NCBI GenBank assembly: GCA_905160935.1 | Contig: CAJHZI010000423.1 | Location: 3,306,001-3,370,000 of the forward strand | DNA: 64,000 bases | Source of the DNA: Enchytraeus crypticus | Taxonomy: Eukaryota; Annelida; Clitellata; Enchytraeida; Enchytraeidae | Direction: 5' to 3' | Shown here: positions 47,642 through 59,802 of the stretch, one piece after another | Numbering within the stretch: position 1 is the first letter of the stretch | Layout: the number at the start of each line of letters is the position of its first letter | Made by a program: the position numbers and the translations under genes | The notes under the pieces: generated by a model | The model's database searches: none | What the model was told of the DNA's origin: nothing | Seen by the model: only the letters and a program-made list of their open reading frames with translations

Positions 47642-50535
47642 TCACGCAGCAAAAGTTTGAACTGCGTCACTATTTTGTAACTTTTTAGATTCCCCACGAT
47701 CCGACTCTGACATTTCTAGAATATTCTCTATGCTAAATGATTTTCCACATTTTTGCGAAGTTTTAGTATCCGATAGCAATTTGTCAGAACTAGCACGAGC
47801 ATCGAGTGTCCTAAACGATACAGATAATCTGTTAGAATAATTTTGAGCAGGACTATTTAAGCGTTCTTTAATATCATGCACAGCACTTACATTAATCTGA
47901 TCAAGTCTATTTTCTACCAGAGTGCTTCCGGAGTTTTCCAGTAACAATTCAGAATTTCGAGTTTGTTTCACGCTGGCGTCGCCGTATTTTAATTCGATGT
48001 TCTTGTTACTATATTCAAACAAGTTCCCTGCGGTACTGACGCTATTTGATTGTCTGAGATCAATTGCTGATAACTCTGGTGAAAAATACTTTCCAGTGAC
48101 TACATTGCTGTCGCTACCATTATGCTGTTGGAGTGACTCCCTTCTACCACCATCATCTAACCTCTCATTTGGATAATAGTCATCGTCGTAGTCGCTTTCC
48201 TCGTGATCGTGGTCGGATAACGACTGATCGTCGCCCACTACGTCGATTTCCTGCCCGTCCTGACTGATAGAGTCACAGTTGTCGTATTTAGATGACGTCA
48301 TCGTTACGTCATCATTGAGAGAGCTGCTGACTTGATATTGCTGCTGCTGATCCACGCGTTGGTGATGGTTGTAGATTAAGCTTGAACCTCTTTTCTTCTG
48401 CTCCAGCCTGTTTCTTCTTTCCTCTTCTTTTCGTCGTCTCTTCTCCAGTCTACAATTGAGATCATGGAATATAAGTAAATATGATTCTAGCTTTACTTAG
48501 TTGTGATATTTAGCTTCGGCTGCATTACGGATTACTTTTAAGGCTTAGCGCATATAATTAAATAAGCTTTTAGTCCATGGAATGCTCTGATTGTGAAGAC
48601 AGGCTATGATTATAAGAATAATTTTATCTTATACATGTGCAGAATTGCCACATGAGTGACATGACAATACAAAAACAATCGAAACCTGAAAATTACGCGT
48701 GATAGAAAGTATGGGGCCATTACAAATCAAAATGATTACACAGAAGGTTAAACTAAATGTCACCTAGACCGCAGTTGAATAAACGACACTTTTCACTGAC
48801 TTTTCAGCTCTTCAATCAAAAACATTAGCACACGCCTATCCACAGTTAAGACATATAGGACCTACATATGGCCTAGCTATGGTTATTATAATTAATTTCT
48901 GGTCTAAATGATTCAAGCTGATTTTATTCACTTTTTCCCCAAAATCTAAAAGAGGGACGAATTTTTTCCAATTCTCGATCAGATGTGAAGAAGTCAAATA
49001 CTTCTCTGAAGATTGAGCTAAATTTTTAATTAACTAATAAAATTAATTAACCAGATAATTTTATTGGTTAATCAGCTGAATGTACTTGGAGAGAACAAAC
49101 CTCTCGGCCTCTCGACGGCGCAGCTCCTCCTCGGGTATAGGGGCGCCACTACAAGTCTGTGGGTGGGCGTTATGGGCAGGGCGCCCTGGTCCCTTCTTCG
49201 TGTTTTCCTTCTTCCTCCACTTTGCTCTTCTGTTCTGAAACCATACCTGTTGAACATAGTTATGAAACATAGTTATGAACATAGTTAAGACACTATATAT
49301 CTATATATATATAATTATTAGTCTATTTCAACAATTTTTGCTGAAGAGAAAGAAAAAATCCTAAACAGTCCCGTGATCAAAAAACAGTCAGGCGGGATAA
49401 AAAAAAGTCTTTTGTGGGAAGAGATGTGTTTTCAACTTACAACGGAAAGTGGAAATAGTAAAACATGAGTGAAGTTCAGGAGGTAGAAAGTTCCAAAGAG
49501 TAGGAGCGGAGAAAGAAAATGAACGTCTACCTAACGAAGTGAGAAAATTAGGAATATACTCTCACTTGTAATATACAGTACGTGTGTTAAAAGGAGTAAG
49601 GTTTCTATCGTACATTGTTAAAGTAACAGTTTGAACTATGAATTTTGAGACATCTAATTTGAATGTTATACAGAATATATTATTCAGTTTTCGGCGCGAA
49701 ATATATAGCCTATAGGGTAACCAGTGAAAATATTGAACACATTTCAACGAATAACAATCTTTTAGATAGTAAGGAATGTAGCGTATGTCCAGCAAAAAGA
49801 TTTTAATAAAGAATTACTTGCTAATAAAGAATGCAGCTACAACGAAGTAAAGAATCACAAAAGATACTGCAAAGATTGCAAAGTGAAATATCTAACTTGA
49901 TGTAAAGACAGAACATTAAGACCTGGGATCACCTAGTGCGCATGGGCTTTGCCAGGAAGTTAGTGTCTCAGACATGTCTGCATTGGACTAACGACGATTG
50001 TTTAGCTCATAATTGTAATAGATTTACGAGTATTATTCACGGGTTCACCCAGTAAGGAGGACGTCACGAAAATGAGCCTATTATGCCAAGAAAATCCAGC
50101 AAACTATTGAAATTAATTTGCCAATGTCATAAATCAAAACCATCATTCATTTCTCCGATATTTTATTTCCTAAGGTTTCAGTTACTATACACAGTAAGAA
50201 AATTTATGAGAAAACAAAGAAGGCCACTAGATATAATATTATTATGTCTTTCATTTAGAAATTGCAATATTTCCTCAGTTTCATATTTTGCTTGAACTAA
50301 TAATATAGAGTTACAACGTTATTTTTTTAACAATTTAATCTTCCTAGGTATAAATCTCACCAAAAATTAGCGTGAAACTTAATAACTTAATTACAAAATC
50401 CCTGGCAGGCCCATGGTATATAACGACATCACTCATCTCTATCTTCTATTTTCCTCTGCATGTCCACATGGGAGTTGATCTTTTATATCATCTAACATTC
50501 CTTTTGACAATATATACAGTATATATATATATATA

Positions 50536-50575
<40 letters not shown>

Positions 50576-50598
50576 CATATAGTAGATCTACATGTATA

Positions 50599-50652
<54 letters not shown>

Positions 50653-50690
50653 CCTACATCTATATATATATGTACATATATATATGTATA

Positions 50691-50728
<38 letters not shown>

Positions 50729-50861
50729 TCCTCTCTATTAGTTTGAGAAATGGCAGATTCAAGGTAACTGTTCCTTCTTATGTGATTCATTTCACCATTT
50801 CGAAATAAAGAATTCTTCAGTGTCCCGCACACCACACGGGAAATGTATATAGGCCTATACG

Positions 50862-50915
<54 letters not shown>

Positions 50916-53900
50916 GTGATCAATTTGTGTTTGAAACAATAGCTAATAATAGAGGAGAATCCTGCATAGATTATCAGTAGGAATGGGACGGTTCTAACAG
51001 ACAACGTCGCCGATGTCACCATTTCTAAACATCGACTAATCAATAACACGGAGCTGCGATCAGTTAAATCGATAATCCATTAACTGGCAGAATACAGTCA
51101 ATAATTGTCCAATTACCGCTTCATTGTTCAGAGCTGAAAGAATATTAACGGGGCGAGCAGGTGACACAAAGAGAGTGTTAACTCAAAATCACTTCATCAA
51201 CAGTTCATCGCAACATACTGGCAGAGAAGAGAGGTGATTGCTCGAATGAGTAGGATTAAATGACTGAATGGGTTGTTTCACGACCCAGCGAATGAGAAAA
51301 CAAAGGTCTCCGGATCAGCTCGCCAATGATCGAGAATCGTCTGTGGTGTTTAGGACATTGTTTTGTGGTATATCAACGTTAATCAAGTCTCTTGATGCGT
51401 AGTTACGAAGGTTATTCGTTGTTAAATATCATTATTTAGGAAACACCAAAAACTGCTACTACTCGTTGAGTTAGATGATTAAAGTCGGTGATCTTATAGT
51501 GAAGAATAAGGGGGTTCTGGTTCCTGTTTTTATTTTTATAGTTTTATTTATTAATTCAATAGATCGCTCATATTGCAGATATATACAGATCAGAACAATT
51601 TCGTTGTGATATTAATTTAAACGATCAAAGCAAAAATTATAACTTTTTGTTTAAAAAGTGTTTATAAGTAGCTTTCATTTATTGAATCTGTTAATTTTCA
51701 AACAAACGAGGTAACATTTATTTGTTTCTTTGGTAAAAAAAATGATAGAAATAGAAATAAATATAGGCCTACATGTAATATATGACAGATTTTTCTCATT
51801 TGTTGAGATTATCATCGATTAAATTATCACAACCGAAATTATTTATCTAATGGCAAAATCGAACATTAACTAATATCTATTATTAAAATATTTTGAACTG
51901 CATGCTTGGATATCATGACAACAAACTAGTTTCATAAACTACATGTATTCGTTAAAAGAATATTATAGATTAAAATTAAGTGAAAATAGATTTCGACAAT
52001 CGAAAGTAGGAATAGGCTTGCTCTGCTCAGCGCCGCATTCTGATTAAGATTTTTAATTTAAATATCAGTACGTAAATGATTTTAGCATTGGATTATATTA
52101 GACCTGAATCCTTGATTCAGCCAGATCCAGCTTCATGGCCAGTGATTCCCTCATAAACACGTCCGGATAGTGACTGTCGATGAAAGCATTCTCCAGCTCT
52201 TCCATCTGCCAGCAGGTGAAGTTCGTGCGAGTACGACGGCGCTTCTGAGAATCCTGTGAGTCCGTGTCATCAGCCGATCCGCCAAATCCACTTCCGCCTC
52301 CATACAGAGCCCGGGCCTTGTTATCTGTGGACGTAAAATAATACGTATTAGGCTCTCCTCACAGCTACGTCATCATCACAACTACGTCATCGTCACAGCT
52401 ACGTCATCATCACAGTGACGTCATCATCACAGCTACGTCCTCGTCATAGTGACGTCATAGTCATAGATACGTTATCATCACAGCTACGTCATCATCACAA
52501 CTATGTCATCATCACAGTGACATCATCATCACTATTTCGACGATCTCTGTGGCATGTCAGTCTGCAGGCATATCGCTTATAATGTGTAAAATCATTTATA
52601 ACAATTTTTAAGCTAAATTTAATAAAACCTTAAAGCATTGACAGCTTTCACTGATATTCTTCGAACATAGCCCATATTTGGTATAAATTCTTTATAACAG
52701 AAAACTGTTAGAGAACATAGAATGCATGTAAACCTTTAAACAAAGCAGTTATAAATGCATCAACCGCATTCAAACAGAATCCCAATTGCATGATTGAAGT
52801 TTAATGATTGACCGAACACAGATTTTATCTTATTGCTGAATTAACAACCTAACTGAAAGTCAGGTACCAAACGTAAATCGATATCTAAATGTATAAACAG
52901 ACTCCAGTATCTACAGAATCAGTCGAATTATGAAAGGCTTCGCTCGGTTGCTAATTACTTCCAATTGCTTCTGTTTACTAATTGTTGCTCTGAGTAGTCC
53001 CAGTGATCAGAAGGTTAGACGATAACGCTATTTACATGTAATCCTATCGCCATGCTTATAGTCACGCCTCTGCGCATGCCCATCAATACAATATAACGGT
53101 AAGCCTATATAAGGGTGACTTTGACTTCTTGATTCAGGTTTGATTTTAGTAAAACAGGTATAAGTTCAAGTTTAAACTAAATATCGCTTAAGTGAGAAGT
53201 GAAGATTGAAAGAAGATAACATAAAACATCATTTAATTCATCTTAATTAATTTGATAACAATCAAATTTTTCAAGTGTAAAGCCCTGAAGACACTGAAGA
53301 ATAGACAAACTGTTGCCTGTATGTGTTGTAAGAAGCGACAAAGCATAAACTGAGGAAGGCAACTGGAAATCACCTCAGGGGCCATATTTCGCAACCTATT
53401 GGCTACAAAAGGTACATAGGCAAGGCATAGCCTTTTGTCAAAGGACTACCTTGTTGATCTATCGAGTGCTCTTTATGTAGATTGAATGAAATATACCTTA
53501 GAACTGCAATATGACATGCAGAAAACTGTAGAGAGATTCAATACTATCACTTATTTTGAAATTAGTCAATTAGGCCTAAACGTCAATTACTTAGCCAACT
53601 AAACAGTATTAAATTAATTCAGCAATAACTCTTTTTTTAAAACTAAGCCAGTAAAGGGTGTTAATAAACCATTGCTGTTAAGCAATGTTTAAGCGACCTT
53701 ATTATAACTTTTTTATTCTTTTAATATAAATTTTCTAAACCTTTTATTCGTTTTTGTCAGTATGTAATAACACAAGATCCATTTACAAAAATACTGAAAT
53801 TTATAGACGCACTTTTTCTTGTCGCAAACCTTCAATTTGCTTCGCTACTGCCACATTTTTACATGAAAAATTAATTCCAGTAAATAAGCATATTTTTATA

Positions 53901-54576
53901 TGTAAACGCAATTATATACAATATAGGCCTAATGGCTAGCAATTAACTAACTTTCATGAGTAGAAGATACTAAACCTTCAATCGATTGATTGATTGATTT
54001 TAACTATTTAATTTACTACCGCTTGCAACATTTAAATATTAACACAATTGTTTCAATGCTCACAAATATTTTTAATAAGTCCCGCTTGAGAGCACACCTT
54101 TGACGAATGCACATAAATGTTGTAACCATTATGGTTTAGCCATAAATTCTTAGATTGAAGATGTTAGCGAGTAATCTAGATTTTCGTTTGGTTTATCACA
54201 ATGTTCATCAAAGAGAAATGTGAATATAATTTGGCAATCTGTTTATACTACAGTGCGACAATTGTTTACGATTTTGAATTTATTGTTTGCTGGAAATGTC
54301 TGGTTGACCATTAGAGTCGAACGACTTGAGGGTTAGTTACGGAGTGCAAATCAGATTTCTGGACTGACCAATGAGTGCTTCACTGATCAAACAGATCTTC
54401 AGTTCGATAGCTGGTTACATGTAAACTATCTTTAGTTTTCCTGGTCTTAATATTTAACAGCTATCGAAAAGAATTCGATGATAGGTTTTAATTTGCGAAT
54501 TAATTCAAATTTAATATACGTGAATTAATCAATGCTATATGACCGTGTATACGGTGTATACCTTTGTATGTACATG

Positions 54577-54650
<74 letters not shown>

Positions 54651-56690
54651 CATATATATATATACATATATATATATGTATATGCATGTATGGGTGTGCT
54701 TGTGTTTGGGTGTGTGTATACATGTAAATAATTATATTTATACATGCATCTAAACATAAATACATTGCATATATTTAGATATGCATATACCATTTATGGT
54801 TATTATAAACGTATATAAATGTATACTGTATACATACACACACGCACACGCACTAATATATACATATACTGTATAATGATATACATGTTGATGAATAAAT
54901 ATAGTCATCGTCATCATCATCATCTTCCTTTGAATCCCAGTTTAACTATGGTTGGGGTACGAATAGACCTCCGTGCAGTCCTCTTTGTCCCATACCACAC
55001 ATCATTAGTCAATCCCATATTTTTAACGTTCTTCTTAATCACCGCATCCCACGCCAGTTGCGGTCTACCTCTCCCTAGCTTAACATAAATCTTTTTCCTC
55101 ATGGAAATTGAGTAGTAATGCATGAAGTGGAGTGGATTAGGAAGGTGTGACTTGCCATATTAAGTTTAGTTAAGTTTTCATTGCATGAAAAAATGGCATT
55201 GATTCTAACAACAGAGATTACATGCAATTTGATGGTTAAACTCTCTTTTAACAGTGATTTCAACAGAGTCACAGAAATTTTTCAGTAATTGTTCCTTTTT
55301 ATTAAATGATTGAAATTATCAAATGAGGACTTGTAGAAATTTTACAAAAAATGTGATCAGCTTTTGTGATATTACAATTTTGTAGTATAATGATAATGCA
55401 GTATGTGTTACGTAATCTCTATATATGCATGTATATGTACATGTATATCTGTATGTGTGATCTTCGTCAGCAGATAAGTATGTGCGGGGTTCTAATCCAG
55501 GGCTCGCCCGTTACTGACATGCATGGCTTTCGAGCGAGGAAACTGACGTTAATTACCGGCTTTTTGTTTTAACCCAAGGTCAAACAATACATTTGTATCA
55601 AAGGCCATAACTATTGAGCATAAATACAGCTCTGATATTTCTGATGGTTCTGGACGGTTGAGCTATAGGATTGAAAATGGAAGAGATCTGGGGAGAATTA
55701 TCTTCATACAATCAATACAGAATAACTACAATAAAACGGCAACATAACTAAAACGTTAATACTTTTAAGTTTTTAAGATATTATTATGTTTCCTTACGGA
55801 AACTGAAAACTATATATATGCCTATTAGTTAAGTTTGTATGCGTCACACTGAGCTTTTAAAGCAATTTGAACATACTAAATTGATAGAACTGAGCTTGAG
55901 CCACGCATGGAATTCGAGACCTCAGTTCACATTCTTATGAAAAATTTGAAAGTGCTAATCCCATCTTAAAATATAGGACCTCTTTAATTGCTAATGCTTA
56001 AAACGTAGCATTTATGGAAGAACGGGAGGAAGAAAAAGAATGAACATCGAGGAATTGGCTAAGAACAGAGTTTTGTGGAGGAATATCATAGATAAATCTT
56101 TGGCTGGAACCAGCCCCAGGATGATCATATGACATGACAAGAAAACGTAACAAACCGTCTAGTTCTTTTTCGAGATGCTGTTCGGCGAAGGCCTCTTCCA
56201 CGATTCTCCTATCTGACTTCTCATTACCATAAACTGATTCACGAGTTGATGCTGAAAGTTCTGAAGTTTTGGCATCCGTATCCTCACACTTAAAGTTGCG
56301 ATATGTAACTTTCATAAGTTCTTGTGCTAAATATTCATTTCCATAACAGGGTCGTCGATGACTCAGAAATTTGTACAATTCGGTTTCTTTATCGATGAAG
56401 TTGCGTGTGTTTCCTCTGTGAAGATCGAATGATTTTTGAGGACTTGGTGAATATGGGGCATATAATCCACGAAGATGCGCCGAAGCTGCCGTAGGATTCA
56501 TCGAGAGTCTATCCGTTGCCCCATGATTGCTAATCCCTGACTGAAAGGCATTGGAGCGAGCCCCAATAGGGCCGTAGGCACCTTCGATTAATCCTCGCCC
56601 TGTAGTTGCTGCAGCCGATAGAGATCTCAGAAGCAGGTGATTGATTGCTGGAGCTAAGTGAATATTGTCAAACATTTGAGCCGCATCCAT
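47642..56690 (-). CDS. unc-4: UNC-4/Uncx paired-class homeodomain transcription factor
   Basis: A nuclear DNA-binding repressor family that acts in motor-neuron and segmental mesoderm identity. Proposed minus-strand exons are 56228-56690, 52104-52324, 49101-49246 and 47642-48449; phases close, giving 545 residues. The homeodomain (about residues 183-242) begins RRRTRTNF, contains [10 protein letters not shown] and [14 protein letters not shown], and has Trp48, Phe49, Gln50 and Asn51. The extension [19 protein letters not shown] directly after it is the UNC-4/UNCX signature. The intron between homeodomain residues 46 and 47 is the classical paired-class position. The C-terminal exon is acidic and Ser/Gln-rich, and carries FSIENIL (about 515-521), an eh1 Groucho-binding motif. 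Exon 1 is inferred from strand, phase 1 donor (TATG/GTAATG) and an open frame of 230 codons. An alternative phase 1 donor about 60 bp further on also fits, so the N-terminus is less sure. Confidence 0.9.
49101..49246 (-). CDS. unc-4: unc-4 exon 3 (homeodomain helix 3 and signature)
   Basis: Starts at the 46/47 boundary with [10 protein letters not shown] and runs through [16 protein letters not shown] to REAER. The acceptor is TATGTTCAACAG. The donor is AG/GTTTGT in phase 2, which matches the exon 4 start. Over the next residues ([12 protein letters not shown]) exon 4 continues the basic/acidic helix typical of the family. Confidence 0.96.
49320..49560 (-). repeat. Repeat C body, partial copy
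   Basis: GGGAAGAGATGTGTTTTCAA and CTTACAACGGAAAGTGGAAA match 59930-60030 almost base for base, as do GAAAGAAAATGAACGTCTAC and CTAACGAAGTGAGAAAATTA. The 3' end with the GACGTCC word is absent. It lies in unc-4 intron 2. Confidence 0.75.
50400..50512 (-). mobile_element. RTE-like LINE 3' fragment
   Basis: CTGGCAGGCCCATGGTATAT, CATCTAACATTCCTTTTGAC and the intervening CATGTCCACATGGGAG block match the LINE 3' ends at 11595 and 3237. It runs into an (AT)n array. Confidence 0.65.
50513..50726. repeat. (AT)n microsatellite cluster
   Basis: Several TA tracts of 20-70 bp split by short unique words (AAGGCATATAGTAGATCTAC, GGCCTACATC). It lies in unc-4 intron 2. Confidence 0.95.
50863..50914. repeat. 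(AT)n microsatellite
   Basis: A pure TA tract of about 50 bp in unc-4 intron 2. Confidence 0.97.
50920..52100. other. unc-4 intron 2, repeat-poor part
   Basis: No retroposon is recognised. At 51035-51115 five TAAT/ATTA homeodomain cores and SOX-like CATTGTTC/ACAAT words cluster. This is compatible with an intronic enhancer but also common by chance in AT-rich DNA. Confidence 0.3.
52104..52324 (-). CDS. unc-4: unc-4 exon 2 (homeodomain helices 1-2)
   Basis: Encodes a Gly/Ser/Asp-rich linker followed by homeodomain residues 1-46 and ends ESRIQ. The acceptor is TTTTACGTCCACAG and the donor is CAG/GTCTAA. It is the most GC-rich 200 bp in its surroundings, as expected for a constrained exon. Confidence 0.96.
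52355..52540. repeat. 18-bp minisatellite containing CRE-like sites
   Basis: About ten copies of a unit like CAGCTACGTCATCATCACA. Most contain ACGTCA, and two contain the full palindromic cAMP-response element TGACGTCA (about 52412 and 52451). It lies 30 bp upstream of the unc-4 exon 2 acceptor. Confidence 0.92.
53280..53500 (+). repeat. Repeat D
   Basis: CTGAGGAAGGCAACTGGAAA, TCACCTCAGGGGCCATATTT and CTTGTTGATCTATCGAGTGC match the 57240 copy. It lies in unc-4 intron 1. Confidence 0.75.
53501..54530. other. unc-4 intron 1, nothing recognised
   Basis: AT-rich sequence with a short TTGATTGATTGATT at about 53985; no supported exon. Confidence 0.4.
54575..54690. repeat. (AT)n/(CATA) microsatellite
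   Basis: A TA tract of about 70 bp followed by TACATACATATATATA and GTATGTGTG-type words. Confidence 0.95.
54905..55125 (-). repeat. Repeat E, LINE 3' coding end
   Basis: Begins with an (ATC)n tail at 54905-54925. The minus strand then encodes [19 protein letters not shown], the same GRGRPxxxW pattern as the RTE-like ORF end. Repeat E is therefore another RTE-like LINE family with its own (GAT)n tail. It lies in unc-4 intron 1. Confidence 0.75.
55455..55562 (+). repeat. tRNA-derived SINE, family A (5'-truncated)
   Basis: GTATGTGCGGGGTTCTAATC onward is family A through CTTTCGAGCGAGGAAACTGA. The A-box half is missing. It lies in unc-4 intron 1. Confidence 0.75.
56228..56690 (-). CDS. unc-4: unc-4 exon 1 (inferred N-terminus)
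   Basis: ATG at 56690; begins [12 protein letters not shown] and is rich in Ala, Ser, Asn and Arg. I see no known domain and no clear match to the N-terminus of vertebrate UNCX, which carries an eh1-like motif there. It is linked to the homeobox only by strand, spacing and splice phase. If not unc-4, it would be an unrelated single-exon ORF. Confidence 0.6.
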
Positions 56691-56888
56691 TGCTTAAAAT
56701 ATTTGTAATAAAATAAAATCCTTCAAGGAATCATTTGTTGTATTGGTAAATCTTAAAATACAATAAACAATTTATGAGTAAAGATTAATTTACCGTTTAT
56801 ACTTGTGTTCATTGACACAATGAATGAAAAACATGACATTAATTGCAATCAAGATCGGCGATATGATATTCAGTATACGAAGTATAAA

Positions 56889-56894
<6 letters not shown>

Positions 56895-56957
<63 letters not shown>

Positions 56958-57060
56958 AATATATTTATATATATACATATATAAATATATGTTATATATT
57001 TATATATTTACATTATATATATATGTATATGTTATATATTTACGTTATATATAAATACAT
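56895..57060. repeat. (AT)n microsatellite and flanking TA-rich DNA
   Basis: A pure TA tract at 56895-56955 followed by GTTATATATTTATATATT-type units. It lies about 200 bp upstream of the unc-4 start codon. Confidence 0.95.
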
Positions 57061-57239
57061 GCATGTATATAGTTATTAGTTAGTCATTGAATTGCATGTA
57101 CAAGTCTTTGCAAAGGTATCTATAATTTTCTTTTATATTGTATAGCTGTGTAGGAATGTAGGAAAATTCCGAATAATAACAGTATCTCTTTAATTATTTT
57201 CATTTTACATACTGAATGCTCGGGTGTAGTTGAACCACT

Positions 57240-57570
57240 GCAGAATAGGGCAACCAAAAAACAATCAGCTACGTGTACGTAAGAGGAGACTAAGGCATGA
57301 GCTGAGGATGACAAGAGGGGACCCACCTTACCATTAAATATTTTCCCCCAGGATTAAATGGTAATTAATCCATCTGAGGAAGACAATGGGAAACCACCTC
57401 AGAAGCCATACTTTTCCCAAGCTATAGGCTGCACAAGGTATAGATACGGCATAGACTTTGTGAAGGGATTAACTTGTTGATCTATGGAGTGCTCTTATGG
57501 AGAGAGAAAGCAGACTTTGAGTTTGAATATGTACATGGAGCCTGCCACTTGGCAGTGCACTGAAGAGATC
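57240..57570 (+). repeat. Repeat D, best copy
   Basis: Contains GACAATGGGAAACCACCTCA, GGCATAGACTTTGTGAAGGG, GATCTATGGAGTGCTCTTAT and CTGCCACTTGGCAGTGCACT. The last block is close to the RTE-like LINE end, so repeat D may be a related LINE or a SINE using the same 3' tail. Confidence 0.8.
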
Positions 57571-58189
57571 TGATAGCATCGATTTTTAACCACAACAAAT
57601 TGTAAGTTTAAATGTAATTCCATAGGCTTTATCAGGAGTTTCGATATGGCAAAGCATAATTATAATTTGCCTTAGATGTTGCTATTTTTAAGGTAAACTT
57701 ACATTTCTAGATCATATTTTAGAAAACAAATCTTGTTTATTTCAGTCAAAGTTGCTTATAATGATATTCAAGAAATACAAATATGAACAATGAAAACTTA
57801 AAATTAACTGTTACACTTTTATGAGACGATATTATTATGTCAACACGCATAGAGCCGTTGAATCTTCACTCCAACTCTAGAAAAGTCTGAGTTCGCTGTC
57901 ATAAGATCATCTGCTCTCTACGTAACCATCACTTTCAAAAATCTGGACACACCAAATTAAACTACAAATTATTAAAATATTGTACACATTTCGCAGCTGT
58001 GAATCATCTAGTGCTGCATAAATCACAAAACTCAATAATTTTAATTGCTATCAAAACTCTCTAAGCTACACGAGTTTGAACTGCTCACCTGCCTATGATT
58101 ACTTCGAGGTTATGTTATATATCAATTAAAAAGATTATGATTGCTCTGATATATTCATCTAATCTTCGAATTGACAACTCAAACTAGAA

Positions 58190-58365
58190 TTAGATTATAG
58201 CCTATAACTGCACTCAAGGCGAGCAGCAACCTGCCTTTCTTGTCCAATAGAACACGAGCTCTGAATTAACATCATCTGCTATTGGTGGACAGAGAAAGTG
58301 ATTGGCGTGAGTGAGCAACGAAAGCAAGACGTGATATTGTAATTGCCCTGCTCTCGGCTGCTCAT
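58190..58365 (-). promoter_or_regulatory. CCAAT-rich candidate upstream region of unc-4
   Basis: A GC-richer patch in AT-rich DNA with two minus-strand CCAAT boxes (GCCAATCAC, CACCAATAGC) and one reversed (CTATTGGAC) within 90 bp. It lies 1.5 kb upstream of the unc-4 ATG. No TATA box is placed. The link to unc-4 is inference. Confidence 0.25.
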
Positions 58366-58389
58366 GTTTGCTTCGCCAATTCTTTTATT

Positions 58390-58520
58390 TAAAGCTGGTA
58401 AAGCTAAGGTTAACGTCAGTTTCCTCATTCGAAAGCGATGTCAGTGACGGACGAGCCCAGGATTTGAACCCCGCACCTACTGATCCGCGGTCGAGTATCT
58501 TACCGAGCCAGTGGCGAAGT
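58390..58520 (-). repeat. tRNA-derived SINE, family A
   Basis: A well-preserved copy: GCTAAGGTTAACGTCAGTTT, AGCCCAGGATTTGAACCCCG and CGCGGTCGAGTATCTTACCG in plus-strand order. Confidence 0.88.
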
Positions 58521-58722
58521 TTTAGAACTCATTTCTTTATGCATTTGGCTTTTAATCCACTTATTGTTGTTATTTAATTTTATCAAGGTAAAAAGACCAA
58601 TTTGGCTTTATTTCTGAGCCTGGTTAAAATAGAGCTTTATTGTTCTAACCTCACTCCGGGAATATTTGTTCGTGGTTTTTAAATTCTTCTGCTTAAACAG
58701 TGCCCGTACTATATCCAGATTT

Positions 58723-59300
58723 CATAGGCGTAACCACGACCGAAAATCTGGGGGGCACATTTATGCCAAAATGTCCTACTGGTAAGATTGAACTTGGTCT
58801 TTATTTAACATGCAAAAAGGGTTGAATTTGGCATGTGCTGGTTGAGTTGGGAGGCTCGACCCCCTTGGTAGATATCTGACCTTCCTTGCTAAAGCTGAAA
58901 CGCCTCTATAACATAATTCCTGATGACCCCCCTCCCCACTGACAAAACGTCGACTTTCTCAAATGACATCCAGTAGAAAAATGTAGCAAATATAATCCTG
59001 TGTAAAAAATTGCTATAATTTGCAATGATGACCATTCATTGAGATGCCCGTGTTGTGCTGGGGTTGATAGCCATCGTAATAGCTCCAAAATACTACTACG
59101 AGAATTGTAAACCCACTTAAACCTACCTCCCAACGGTATTTAGGCCTATAATGAAGCAGTAAATCAGCGTTAAGTAAATAGAATTTCCGCCTCTTTCTGT
59201 GGATATGTTTTATAAAATTCTTGATACTTGGCCTATTTACTGTTGATTAAAGGTCTTGTCCCCTGCCCCCCCCCCCTCACCCCCGATGGTTCCGCCAATG
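58723..59300. mobile_element. DNA-transposon-like element, non-autonomous
   Basis: The ends CATAGGCGTAACCA and, reversed, CATTGGCGGAACCA are imperfect inverted repeats, followed inward by G-rich/C-rich runs as in the unit at 20466. It is about 580 bp with no transposase frame. Confidence 0.5.
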
Positions 59301-59707
59301 CTTGATTTTGTCTGTTAGCTGAAAAAAGGGAAAAGTAATGAAAAGATATTACTGAAAACAATGCAATTTCTTCTCATTTGAAATAGATTGCTTTCTTGCA
59401 CAGATATCTTTCCCTTTTTTATTTTTATTAATTTTTAAAATCTTTTTATAGATATTTTTCCGAATATCTTCCACAGCACTCACATGTACGTACTCAAAGT
59501 AGGTTGTCATAAAAGCCACAATAAATATATTCATCTCTCAACAACATCAAACAGTAAGTAATCACAATTATCAATTAAAATTTTAATTAGAAAGTATAAA
59601 CGGCATCTACAAAACAAATAAGATAAGAAGTATTAAGCCCCTCCTGAGAGAGAAAAGTTAAGCCTATGCTACTTCCTAAAAGGCTTCTTCCTGGGGTCTC
59701 GTGGCTT

Positions 59708-59802
59708 GGTAATAATAATAATTATTATTATTTTTATTATTTTTATTTATTTTTATTATTATTTATATATTATTATTATTTTTATTATTATAACAATAAT
59801 AA
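59708..59802. repeat. (ATT)n tract, tail of a repeat C copy
   Basis: Impure ATT/TTTATT repeats leading directly into the repeat C 3' end. Confidence 0.9.

Noticed and set aside
51035..51115. An intronic homeodomain-binding cluster in unc-4
   Set aside because: TAAT/ATTA cores are expected often in DNA this AT-rich. Without conservation I do not claim a regulatory site.
54500..54793. Tyr-Ile-rich frames over TA tracts, here and at 28800, 45270, 50372 and 56790
   Set aside because: TATATA encodes Tyr-Ile on both strands without stops. There is no coding content.
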